NCBI GenBank assembly: GCA_019634615.1
Contig: JAHCAZ010000002.1
Span: 62,001-126,000 of the forward strand
Source: Opitutaceae bacterium
GTDB taxonomy: Bacteria > Verrucomicrobiota > Verrucomicrobiia > Opitutales > Opitutaceae
DNA length: 64,000 bases
Reading direction: 5' to 3'
Shown here: one piece after another, positions 42,163 to 50,784 of the stretch
Layout: each line of letters starts with the position of its first letter
How positions within the stretch are numbered: the first letter of the stretch is position 1
The notes under the pieces: model-generated
Seen by the model: the letters and a program-made list of their open reading frames with translations, nothing else
What the model was told of the DNA's origin: nothing
Database searches by the model: none
Made by a program: the position numbers and the translations under genes

Positions 42163-44727
42163 ATGCGCGCACTCCTCCCTCTCTGTGCCCTCAGTTTCCT
42201 CCTGTTAAACCCTCCGGCTTTCGCCGCGCCGACGCTGCCGCCCACGTTCAACGGCGCGTCGCCGCTCGAATGGTCCACGCGCCTCGCCCAGTCCGAGATG
42301 GCCCGTCGCGGCGGCACGCTCTTCAAAGACGGCGCCCCGCGCGCCCGCTGGGATTACACCACGGGCCTGTTTGCGCACGCCCTCCAGCAGACGAGTGCCC
42401 GCACGGGCGAAGGGGCCATGGCTGATTACGCCGCGCGTCTCGTCACTTCCTTCATCGACGCCGAGGGCCGCATCGCGACCTACCGACAGGAGGAGTTCAA
42501 CATCGACATGGTCACGCCCGGCCGCGCGCTCCTGCACGTCTACGAGCGCGACCCGCGACCCGAGTGGAAGGCGGCGCTAGCCCTCCTGCGCCAGCAACTC
42601 GCCCAGCAGCCGCGCACGAGCGAGGGCGGCTTCTGGCACAAGCTGCGCTACCCGCACCAGATGTGGCTCGATGGCCTCTACATGGGCTCGCCGTTCCTCG
42701 CGCACTACGCCCGCGTGTTCAACGAGCCCGCCGCCTTCGACGAGGTCGCGCGCCAGCTCCTGCTCATGGATCGGCACGGGTACGATCCGAAGACCGGACT
42801 CCACTTCCACGCCTGGGACGAAAAGCGCGTCCAGCCCTGGGCCGACCCCGCGACCGGGCGCTCGCCGAACTTCTGGGGCCGCGCGGTCGGCTGGTACGCA
42901 ATGGCGCTCGTGGACTGCCTCGACGACCTGCCGCCGACGCATCCCGACGTTGAGGCCATCAACGCCGTCCTGCACCGCGTCGCCGACGGCATCGTGCGCT
43001 GGCAGGATCCCGCAACCGGACTCTGGTGGCAGGTGCTCGACCAGGGCGACCGCGAGGGCAACTACCTCGAATCCTCCGCCTCCAGCATGTTCGTCTACGC
43101 CCTCGCGAAGGGCATCAACCGCGGTTATCTCGCGCGCAGCCAGTACCTCGCTGCGGTGTCGCGCGGCTACGCCGGTCTCGTGCGCGATTGCCTGGAGACC
43201 GATGCGAACGGTGCCGTCAGCCTCACCCGCGTGTGTGAAGTCGCTGGCCTCGGCTACACCAATTCCGCGGGTCGCGCCCGCGACGGCTCGTTTGCGTACT
43301 ACGTCAGCGAGCCCGTGGTTGCCAACGACCTCAAGGGTGTCGGCCCCTGCATCCTCGCCGGCCTCGAGGTGCAGCAGCTCCTCCTCGTCGCCGAGCCGCC
43401 CATCGCGGTCCGCGGCTGGGGTGATTACGAACGCCTGCTCGCGCGCATCGTCGCGCCGACCTTCCCCGATCGCGATTTTCCCATCACCGCCCACGGTGCG
43501 CAGCCCGGCGCCGAGAGCACCGCTGCTATTCAGGCCGCGATCGACGCCTGCCACGCCGTGGGCGGCGGCCGCGTCGTCGTGCCCGCCGGTGAGTGGCTCA
43601 CGGGTGCCCTCCGGCTGCGCAGCGGCGTCAATCTGCACGTCGCCGCCGGCGCCACGCTCCGCTGGATCTTCGACCCCGCGAAATACCCCGTCGTCTTCAC
43701 CCGTTGGGAGGGCGTCGAGTGCATGAATTTCTCGCCCTTCCTCTACGCCTTCGAGGCGGAGAACGTCGCGGTCACCGGCGCCGGCACGCTCGACGGCGGG
43801 GCCGACTGGGATACGTGGTGGTCCTGGAACGACAAGAAGCGCCCGCCTGTGAAGCAGAAAACCGCCCGCGACGCCCTGTTCGCGCAGGCCGAAGCCGGCG
43901 TGCCGGTCGAGCAGCGGGTTTACGGCCCCGGACATTTTCTGCGGCCGAACTTCATCCAGTTCTACCGCTCCCGAAACGTTCTCGTTGAGGGTGTCACGAT
44001 CGTGCGCTCGCCGATGTGGGAGATCCACCCGGTCCTTTCCCGCAACATCACCGTGCGCGGCGTGACGATCATCTCGAAGGGCACCAACAACGACGGTTGC
44101 AATCCCGAGTCGTGCACCGACGTGCTCATCGAGGACACGCTCTTCGACACCGGTGACGACTGCATCGCCATCAAGTCCGGCCGCAACGCCGATGGTCGCC
44201 GCCTCGCGACGCCCACGGAGAACGTCATCATCCGCCGTTGTACGATGAAAGACGGCCACGGCGGCGTCGTGCTCGGCAGCGAGTGCTCGGGCGGCATCCG
44301 CAATGTCTTCGTCGAGGATTGCACGATGGACAGCCCCAACCTCGACCGCGCGCTGCGCTTCAAATCCAACGCCGTCCGCGGCGGCGTGCTCGAGAATGTC
44401 TTCATGCGCAATGTCCGCATCGGTCGCGTGGCCGAGGCCGTCGTCACGATCGACCTGCTCTACGAGGAGGGCGCGACGGGGGCCTTCCCGCCGACCGTCC
44501 GCAATGTACAACTCGAGCGGGTGACCAGCACCGCCAGCCCGCGCGTGCTCTTCATCCGCGGCTTCCCCGGCGCGACGATCGACGGCATCCGCGTCAGCGA
44601 CAGCGCGTTCAGCGATGTCAGCGCCGCCGACGTCGTGATCGGCGCCGGTCGCATCAGTTTCGACAACGTCCGCGTCGGCCCCGCCGGCGAGGCCCGTCCC
44701 CTCAACACCGTCGCCCCGCCCAAGTAG
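42163..44727 (+). CDS. GH105-GH28 fusion: unsaturated galacturonyl hydrolase plus polygalacturonase
   Basis: Protein of 854 residues. Signal peptide at 1-22 ('LLPLCALSFLLLNPPAFAA'). The GH105 alpha/alpha barrel spans about 25-425 ('YPHQMWLDGLYMGSPFLAHY', 'FWGRAVGWYAMALVD'). The GH28 beta-helix runs from about 430, with N642-N643-D644, D665-D666 ('GDDCIA'), G-H699-G and R732-F-K734. These are the GH28 catalytic and substrate residues, with NND replacing the usual NTD. One polypeptide could thus cut homogalacturonan or rhamnogalacturonan and remove unsaturated end sugars. The ATG at 42163 gives a proper signal peptide; the 33 codons before it are a copy of a TTCCGCGTTTCCGCGAT-type repeat. Confidence 0.92.
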   Translation: MRALLPLCALSFLLLNPPAFAAPTLPPTFNGASPLEWSTRLAQSEMARRGGTLFKDGAPRARWDYTTGLFAHALQQTSARTGEGAMADYAARLVTSFIDAEGRIATYRQEEFNIDMVTPGRALLHVYERDPRPEWKAALALLRQQLAQQPRTSEGGFWHKLRYPHQMWLDGLYMGSPFLAHYARVFNEPAAFDEVARQLLLMDRHGYDPKTGLHFHAWDEKRVQPWADPATGRSPNFWGRAVGWYAMALVDCLDDLPPTHPDVEAINAVLHRVADGIVRWQDPATGLWWQVLDQGDREGNYLESSASSMFVYALAKGINRGYLARSQYLAAVSRGYAGLVRDCLETDANGAVSLTRVCEVAGLGYTNSAGRARDGSFAYYVSEPVVANDLKGVGPCILAGLEVQQLLLVAEPPIAVRGWGDYERLLARIVAPTFPDRDFPITAHGAQPGAESTAAIQAAIDACHAVGGGRVVVPAGEWLTGALRLRSGVNLHVAAGATLRWIFDPAKYPVVFTRWEGVECMNFSPFLYAFEAENVAVTGAGTLDGGADWDTWWSWNDKKRPPVKQKTARDALFAQAEAGVPVEQRVYGPGHFLRPNFIQFYRSRNVLVEGVTIVRSPMWEIHPVLSRNITVRGVTIISKGTNNDGCNPESCTDVLIEDTLFDTGDDCIAIKSGRNADGRRLATPTENVIIRRCTMKDGHGGVVLGSECSGGIRNVFVEDCTMDSPNLDRALRFKSNAVRGGVLENVFMRNVRIGRVAEAVVTIDLLYEEGATGAFPPTVRNVQLERVTSTASPRVLFIRGFPGATIDGIRVSDSAFSDVSAADVVIGAGRISFDNVRVGPAGEARPLNTVAPPK

Positions 44728-44745
44728 CGCACGCCCCACTCCCCC

Positions 44746-46161
44746 ATGAGCTCCTTCACCCAAATCAACGAACGCATCGGCCGCTACCGGTGGACGATCT
44801 GCGCCTTGGTGTTCTTCGCCACGACGATCAATTACCTCGACCGCAACGTCCTCGGCCTGCTCAAGCAGACGCTCTCCGACGACGGCGTGTTCGGCCTCGA
44901 TAAGGCGAACCAGGAGCTCAACTACTCCACCGTCGTCATCTGCTTCCAGGTGGCCTACGCCGTCGGCATGCTCGCCGCCGGGCGGCTGATCGACTGGGTG
45001 GGCACGAAGGCCGGCTACGCGTACTCGCTCATCGGCTGGAGCCTCGCCGCCATCGGCCACGCCTTCGGCCACCACACCTGGAGCTTCGGCTTCTGGCGCG
45101 CGGCGCTGGGCCTGACCGAGGCCGGCAACTTCCCCGCGGCCAACAAGACCATCGCCGAGTGGTTCCCGAAGCGGGAGCGCGCCTTCGCCACCGGTCTCTA
45201 CAACTCCGGCGCCAACGTCGGTGCCATCGTCGCCCCGCTGTGCGTGCCCTACATCGCCTCTTCGTGGGGCTGGGAATGGGCCTTCATCCTCACCGGCGCG
45301 GTGGGCCTCCTCTGGCTCGTGTTCTGGTACCGCATGTACGACTCGCCCAAGGCCAAGCTCGCGAGCGGCCACCTCCAGCAGGCGGAGTACGACCACATTC
45401 ACAGCGACCGCGACGAGCAGGCCGCCGAGCAGACCAGCTCCGCCACCGCCAAGGTCTCCTGGCGCGTGCTGCTCCGCTTCCGCCAGACCTGGGCCTTCGC
45501 CATCGGCAAGTTCCTCACTGATCCCATCTGGTGGTTCTACCTTTTCTGGCTGCCGGCCTTCCTCGCCGGTGAAAACTCCCGCAAGGTCGCCGCGTATATG
45601 ACGACGCATCCGGATTACACGGGCGCCCAGAGCGATATCCCCGGCATCATCAGCTGGCCCTTCGCCGTCGCCGTCGTCTACACCGTTTCCACCGCTGGCT
45701 CGATCTTCGGCGGCTGGCTGCCGAAGCGCTTCATCCATGGCGGCATGGACGCCAACAAGGCGCGCAAGCTGGCGATGTTCCTCTTCGCCCTCGCGCCGCT
45801 GACCGTGCTCCTCGCCTCGCGGCTGGGCCAGATCAACACGTGGTTCGCCGTCGCCACCATTGCGATCGCGTGTGCGGCGCACCAGGCGTGGTCGGCCAAC
45901 ATCTTCACCACTGTCTCCGACATGTTCCCGAAGCGCGCCGTCGCCTCCGTCACCGGCATTGGCGGCATGGCCGGGGCCGTCGGCGGCATCCTCATCGCGC
46001 GCCTCGCGGGTCTCCTCCTGAAGCACTTCACGGCCGCCGGGCACGTCGAGCTCGGCTACGCGATCCTGTTCGCCATCTGCGGTTCGGCCTACCTCGCGGC
46101 GTGGATCATCATGCACCTGCTCGCCCCGCGGTTCAAACTGGTCGAGCTCAAGGCCGACTGA
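44746..46161 (+). CDS. exuT: MFS hexuronate transporter (ExuT-like)
   Basis: Protein of 471 residues with 12 predicted membrane helices. The N-terminal 'INYLDRNVLGLL' is the signature of the anion:cation symporter (ExuT/GudP) group, 'GRLIDWVGTKAGY' is the MFS loop 2-3 motif, and 'RAALGLTEAGNFPAANKTIA' is helix 4. It imports galacturonate or glucuronate across the inner membrane. It lies 18 bases after the GH105-GH28 gene and two bases before the next one, so it belongs to the same operon. Symbol by similarity; the exact uronate is not proven. Confidence 0.9.
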   Translation: MSSFTQINERIGRYRWTICALVFFATTINYLDRNVLGLLKQTLSDDGVFGLDKANQELNYSTVVICFQVAYAVGMLAAGRLIDWVGTKAGYAYSLIGWSLAAIGHAFGHHTWSFGFWRAALGLTEAGNFPAANKTIAEWFPKRERAFATGLYNSGANVGAIVAPLCVPYIASSWGWEWAFILTGAVGLLWLVFWYRMYDSPKAKLASGHLQQAEYDHIHSDRDEQAAEQTSSATAKVSWRVLLRFRQTWAFAIGKFLTDPIWWFYLFWLPAFLAGENSRKVAAYMTTHPDYTGAQSDIPGIISWPFAVAVVYTVSTAGSIFGGWLPKRFIHGGMDANKARKLAMFLFALAPLTVLLASRLGQINTWFAVATIAIACAAHQAWSANIFTTVSDMFPKRAVASVTGIGGMAGAVGGILIARLAGLLLKHFTAAGHVELGYAILFAICGSAYLAAWIIMHLLAPRFKLVELKAD

Positions 46162-46163
46162 CC

Positions 46164-49100
46164 ATGAGCCGGTGCGCGCTGCTCGCCACGGTGATATTCC
46201 TGGGCGCGATGCAGCCGCTCGCGGCCGCCCTGCGCTGGGCGGATGTGCCGAAGCAGCCCGACGCGTGGCACGCGACGGCCGAGGCGCGCGCGATCGCCGA
46301 TAACGTCCTGCTCTATCAGGACGCCACCGGCGGCTGGCCGAAGAACCGCAACATGGTGCTCGCGCCCGCCGCCGAAGCCGCGGCGCGGAAGAACGGCGTC
46401 CCTGACGACGAGACGATGCCGACCATCGACAACGGCGCGACCCACACCCAGCTGCGATTCCTCGCGCGGGTCATCGCGGCCGGGGCAGGCACGCCGGCGC
46501 ACCGCGGCGCCTTCGACCGCGGCCTCGCCTACCTCTTCGCCGCGCAGTACCCGAACGGTGGTTGGCCGCGGTTTTTTCCGCTGCGGGCGGGCTATTACTC
46601 GCATATCACGTTCAACGACGACGCCATGGCCGGCGTCCTCGGCGTGCTGCACGACGTGGCGCGGGGGCGCGAGCCCTTCGCCTTCACCACGCCGGCCCAG
46701 CGCGCGCAGGCCACCGCCGCCGTGGCGCGCGGGGTGGAATGCATCCTGCGGTGCCAGGTTGTCGTCGAGGGCAAGAAGACCGTGTGGTGCGCCCAGCACG
46801 ACGAGCGCACGTACGCCCCGGTGGCGGCCCGCAAGTTCGAACCCGCGACCCTCTCGGGCCTCGAGAGCGTCGGGCTGGTGCGCTTCCTCATGGCGGTGGA
46901 GCCCACGGCCGACGTGGTGGCCGCGATCGAGGACGCCGTGGCGTGGTTCGAGGCGGTAAAGATAACCGGCCTGCGCTACGAGCAGGTGCCCGATTCCACG
47001 TTGCCCAAAGGCTTCGACACCCGCGTCGTGCCCGACCCGACCGCGCTGCCGCTGTGGGCGCGCTTCTACGAGATCGGCACCAATCGCCCCGTGTTCACCG
47101 GCCGCGATGGCATCGTCCACTACCGGCTCGACGAGATCGAGGCCGAGCGCCGTGGCGGTTATGCCTGGTATGTCACCGCCCCGGCGAAACTGCTCACCAA
47201 GGACTACCCGGCGTGGCGGAAGTCCCTCGACGCCTTCACCGTGGCCAACGCCGAGCGCAAGCTGCGGCCGCAGTACCCGCAAATCCGCCGGCCCGACGCC
47301 GCGGTGCCGGCCGGCGTCACCGCCCGTGAAGACCTGACCTATGCCCCGGGTCGCCAGCTCGACCTGCATTTGCCCGCGGGCCCGGGCCCGCATCCGGTCG
47401 TGCTTATCGTGCACGGCGGCGGCTGGGACTCCGGTTCGCGCGAGATGGAGCGGCCTTTCGCGCAGCAGCTCGCGGCGCGTGGTTTCGCCGCGGTGCCGGT
47501 CAGCTACCGTCTGGGCAAGGCCGGACGATTTCCCGCGGCCCTGCACGACCTGAAGGCAGCCGTGCGCTGGCTGCGGACCCACGCGGCGGAACAGGGCCTC
47601 GACCCGGCGCGTATCGGCGTCGTCGGCATGTCGGCCGGCGGCCAGCTCGCCGCGCTGCTCGGTGCGACCAATGGCCTGCCGGAATTCGAGGGCGCGGAGG
47701 GCGAAACCGACATCTCCAGCGCCGTGCAGGCGGTCGTGGACATCGACGGGCTGGCGGATTTCACCGCGCCGGAGCTCGTCGCCCAGCAGGACGCGAAGCC
47801 CAGCGCGCCGGTGCGGTTCCTGGGCGGAAAGTACAGCGAGCGCGCCGAGGTCTGGCGCGCGGCCTCGGCGCTGACGCATGCCGGCCCGCGCAGCGCCCCG
47901 ACGCTTTTCATCAACAGCACGGTGACCGATCCGATTCTCCCGGGCCGTGAGGCCATGCGCGACCGCTTGCGCGCCGCCGGAGTGAAGAGCGAGATCGTCG
48001 TTTTGCCGAACACGCCGCACCCGTTCTGGCTGTTCCACCCGTGGTTCGAGCCGACGCTGGACGCGGCGGACCGTTTCCTCCAAACCCAGCTCCATGTAGG
48101 GGCGCACCTCGCGTGCGCCCTTGGGCCGCATCCGCGGATGATGCCGAAGGTCGCAGGCGAGCTGCGCCCCTACATCCAACCCTCGGCCCCGCCCCGCCTT
48201 ACTTCGTCCATGCCTTCAGCTTATTCCTCTCCCTGGGTCGCCGATCTCGGCGACGGCCGTTACCGCAATCCGGTCCTCCATGCCGATTACTCCGACCCCG
48301 ACGTCGTGCGCGTGGGCGACGATTTCTGGATGACGGCCTCCAGTTTCGGCCACGTGCCCGGGCTGCCGCTCCTGCATTCGCGCGACCTGGTGAATTGGAC
48401 GCTCACGGGCCACGCCCTGCCGCGCCTTGTGCCCGAGGAGGTTTTTCGCATGCCGCAGCACGGCAAGGGCGTGTGGGCACCGTCGATTCGGCACCACGCG
48501 GGCAAGTACTGGATCTATTATCCCGATCCCGACTTCGGTCTCTACGTCATCACCGCCGCCGACCCGCGTGGACCATGGAGCGCGCCGGTGATGGTGCGGG
48601 CCGGCAAGGGTCTGATCGACCCGTGTCCGCTCTGGGATGACGACGGCCGGGTCTGGCTCATCCATGCGTGGGCCAAGAGCCGCGCCGGCATCAACAACCG
48701 CCTCACGCTCCTGCGCCTGAGTGCCGACGGCACGCGCGTCGAGGAGGACTGCGGATTCGTCATCGACGGCGACCAGGTCCCCGGGTGCTCGACCCTCGAG
48801 GGGCCTAAGTTCTACCGGCGCAACGGCTGGTATTACGTGTTCGCGCCGGCCGGCGGCGTGGGGGACGGCTGGCAATCGGTCTTCCGCGCCCGCGACATCC
48901 GCGGACCCTACGAGCACCGTATCGTCCTCGCGCGCGGCCAGTCACCCGTCAACGGCCCGCACCAGGGCGCGCTCGTGGACACGTCGGCGGGCGAGTGGTG
49001 GTTCTTCCATTTTCAGGACAAGGGCCCCTCGGGCCGCATCGTCCACCTGCAACCCGTGGCGTGGCGTGACGACTGGCCGCTCATGGGCACGGGCGTGACG

Positions 49101-49778
49101 ACGGGCGACGCCACGGGTGAGCCCGTCCTCGTGCACGCCAAGCCCGTCCTGCCGACTCAGCCCATCGCGGTGCCGGCGACCTCGGATGACTTCACCGCGC
49201 AGGCGCTTGCACCGCAGTGGCAATGGCAGGCGAATCCCGCCGCCGGCTGGTTCGCGCTCGGCGCGCGCCCCGGCGTGTTGCGGCTGTTCGCGCACGCGGC
49301 GCCGAAGCCGGACAATCTCTACGATGCACCGCACCTGCTGATGCAGAAATTCCCGGCATTGGATTTCACGGTCACGACGCAGCTCGAATTTTCTCCCAAG
49401 GCGGCGGGCGAGAGCGCTGGGTTGATCGTTTTCGGTTACGATTACGCCTGGCTCGGCCTGCGGGCGACGGCCGACGGCGTGCAGTTGATTCAAGACGTGC
49501 GTCTGGATGCCGCGGAGAAAGCCGTCGTGCAGACGACCATCGTTCAGCCCAAGGTTGCCGGCCCCGTTTGGCTGCGGGTCACGATCACCGACGGCCGGCA
49601 ATGCCAGTTCGCCAGCAGCACGGACGGAAAGCAGTTCGCGCCCGCCGGTGTAGCCTTCACCGCCAAACCCGGTCGCTGGGTCGGCGCCAAGGTCGGACTC
49701 TTTGCGCTCGGCCAGCCGGACGCTCCGACTCCCGGTTGGGCTGATTTTCATCGGTTCACGGTCACGTCCGCATTATGA
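46164..49778 (+). CDS. PL10 pectate lyase - esterase - GH43 three-enzyme fusion
   Basis: Single frame of 1204 residues. Residues 1-20 are a signal peptide. PL10 spans about 25-375 ('PNGGWPRFFPLRAGYYSHIT', 'FTGRDGIVHYRLDEIE'). An alpha/beta-hydrolase esterase spans about 390-640, with H417-GGGW, nucleophile S490 in 'GMSAGG', D592 and H619. Residues 645-670 are encoded by a 78-bp palindromic repeat. GH43 runs from about 683 with D711, D819 and E879, and a lectin-like C-terminal sandwich spans about 1010-1204. PL10-esterase fusions are known; the added GH43 appears joined through the repeat. An internal ATG at 48210 could still serve as a separate GH43 start, but without a clear signal peptide. 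Confidence 0.9.
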   Translation: MSRCALLATVIFLGAMQPLAAALRWADVPKQPDAWHATAEARAIADNVLLYQDATGGWPKNRNMVLAPAAEAAARKNGVPDDETMPTIDNGATHTQLRFLARVIAAGAGTPAHRGAFDRGLAYLFAAQYPNGGWPRFFPLRAGYYSHITFNDDAMAGVLGVLHDVARGREPFAFTTPAQRAQATAAVARGVECILRCQVVVEGKKTVWCAQHDERTYAPVAARKFEPATLSGLESVGLVRFLMAVEPTADVVAAIEDAVAWFEAVKITGLRYEQVPDSTLPKGFDTRVVPDPTALPLWARFYEIGTNRPVFTGRDGIVHYRLDEIEAERRGGYAWYVTAPAKLLTKDYPAWRKSLDAFTVANAERKLRPQYPQIRRPDAAVPAGVTAREDLTYAPGRQLDLHLPAGPGPHPVVLIVHGGGWDSGSREMERPFAQQLAARGFAAVPVSYRLGKAGRFPAALHDLKAAVRWLRTHAAEQGLDPARIGVVGMSAGGQLAALLGATNGLPEFEGAEGETDISSAVQAVVDIDGLADFTAPELVAQQDAKPSAPVRFLGGKYSERAEVWRAASALTHAGPRSAPTLFINSTVTDPILPGREAMRDRLRAAGVKSEIVVLPNTPHPFWLFHPWFEPTLDAADRFLQTQLHVGAHLACALGPHPRMMPKVAGELRPYIQPSAPPRLTSSMPSAYSSPWVADLGDGRYRNPVLHADYSDPDVVRVGDDFWMTASSFGHVPGLPLLHSRDLVNWTLTGHALPRLVPEEVFRMPQHGKGVWAPSIRHHAGKYWIYYPDPDFGLYVITAADPRGPWSAPVMVRAGKGLIDPCPLWDDDGRVWLIHAWAKSRAGINNRLTLLRLSADGTRVEEDCGFVIDGDQVPGCSTLEGPKFYRRNGWYYVFAPAGGVGDGWQSVFRARDIRGPYEHRIVLARGQSPVNGPHQGALVDTSAGEWWFFHFQDKGPSGRIVHLQPVAWRDDWPLMGTGVTTGDATGEPVLVHAKPVLPTQPIAVPATSDDFTAQALAPQWQWQANPAAGWFALGARPGVLRLFAHAAPKPDNLYDAPHLLMQKFPALDFTVTTQLEFSPKAAGESAGLIVFGYDYAWLGLRATADGVQLIQDVRLDAAEKAVVQTTIVQPKVAGPVWLRVTITDGRQCQFASSTDGKQFAPAGVAFTAKPGRWVGAKVGLFALGQPDAPTPGWADFHRFTVTSAL
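48096..48173. repeat. 78-bp palindromic element inside coding sequence (copy 4)
   Basis: Same length as the copy at 4674-4751 and nearly identical (GTAGGGGCGCACCTCGCGTG ... GCTGCGCCCCTAC). It is exactly 26 codons long and open in the frame of the lyase-esterase-GH43 gene, where it forms the linker between esterase and GH43. Confidence 0.9.
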
Positions 49779-49796
49779 TTTGAGTCCCCCGCATTC

Positions 49797-50585
49797 ATGA
49801 ATCCCTCCAACTACCTCACCTCCCTCTTCGGTCTCACCGGCAAGGTTGCCGTCGTCATCGGCGGCACGGGCGAACTCTGCGGCGCGATGGCCGAGGGCCT
49901 CGCCGGCGCGGGCGCCGAGGTCGTGCTCGTCGGCCGCAACGCCGACAAGGCCGCCGCCCGCCTTGCCAAGATCACCGCCGCCGGCGGCAAGGGCTGGTTC
50001 CACGCCGCCGAGGCCAGCAGCAAGGCCGAGCTCGAGGCCCTGCGCGACGCGGTCCTGCAGAAATCCGGCCGCATCGACATCGTCGTCAACGGCGCCGGCA
50101 TCAACTCCGCCACGCCCTACTTCGACATCAGCGAGGAGGAGTTCGACCGCATCGTGCGCGTCAACCTCAAGAGCGTCTTCCTCGGTTGCCAGGTCTTCGG
50201 GAAGCACCTCGTCGCGGCGGGACAGGGCGGGTCGATCATCAACCTCGGCTCCATGTCGGGTGTCGTGCCGCTCTCGCGCGTCTTCACCTACTCGGCGACC
50301 AAGGGCGCGGTGCACAACCTCACCCTCAACCTCGCCCGCGAGTGGGCTCCGCACAAGGTGCGCGTCAACGTGCTCGTCCCCGGCTTCTTCCCCGCCGAGC
50401 AGAACCGCAAGGTCCTCACCCCGGACCGCGTCGCGAGCATCATGGGCCACACGCCGATGAAGCGCTTCGGCGAGGCCCGCGAGCTCATCGGCGCCACCCT
50501 CCTCCTCGCCTCCGACGCCGCCGGCTCCTTCATCACCGGCGAGGAACTCATCGTCGACGGCGGCTACCACGCGATGACCATCTGA
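49797..50585 (+). CDS. SDR dehydrogenase, probable D-mannonate oxidoreductase (fructuronate reductase)
   Basis: Protein of 262 residues. The glycine motif is '[12 protein letters not shown]' (19-30), a variant of TGxxxGxG. '[20 protein letters not shown]' follows near 97-116, with catalytic 'NLGSMSG' serine and 'YSATK'. The long 'INSATPYFD' loop resembles SDR-type mannonate oxidoreductases such as the one in Thermotoga. With UxaE and UxaC downstream it would reduce fructuronate to mannonate. No mannonate dehydratase (UxuA) is in the window. Assigned by context and loop pattern; another sugar-acid dehydrogenase is possible. Confidence 0.8.
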   Translation: MNPSNYLTSLFGLTGKVAVVIGGTGELCGAMAEGLAGAGAEVVLVGRNADKAAARLAKITAAGGKGWFHAAEASSKAELEALRDAVLQKSGRIDIVVNGAGINSATPYFDISEEEFDRIVRVNLKSVFLGCQVFGKHLVAAGQGGSIINLGSMSGVVPLSRVFTYSATKGAVHNLTLNLAREWAPHKVRVNVLVPGFFPAEQNRKVLTPDRVASIMGHTPMKRFGEARELIGATLLLASDAAGSFITGEELIVDGGYHAMTI

Positions 50586-50596
50586 AACCAAAACCT

Positions 50597-50769
50597 TTAA
50601 CCACGGATTACACGGATTGAATCACGCGGATGCAGCGTGGAGGGATGGCCACAAAAAGCACAAGAGGCGCAGAACAAGACATTTCGATTCTGTGCCTTTT
50701 GCGCCTTTTGTGGCCATCCAACCATGCACCATCCGCCATATCCGTGAAATCCGTGTAATCCGTGGTTAA
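50597..50769. repeat. Nested palindrome ACCACGGATTACACGGATT
   Basis: Outer arms TTAACCACGGATTACACGGA and TCCGTGTAATCCGTGGTTAA. An inner GGATGGCCACAAAAAGCACA is mirrored by CCTTTTGTGGCCATCC. It is the same two-layer design as the block at 23680-23945 and lies between the SDR gene and uxaE. Confidence 0.85.
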
Positions 50770-50784
50770 AAAATCTCGCTCCCC

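Noticed and set aside
42577..46116. Very long open frame on the minus strand opposite the pectin operon
   Set aside because: It is antisense to three well-supported enzymes and its composition is that of a GC-rich shadow frame.
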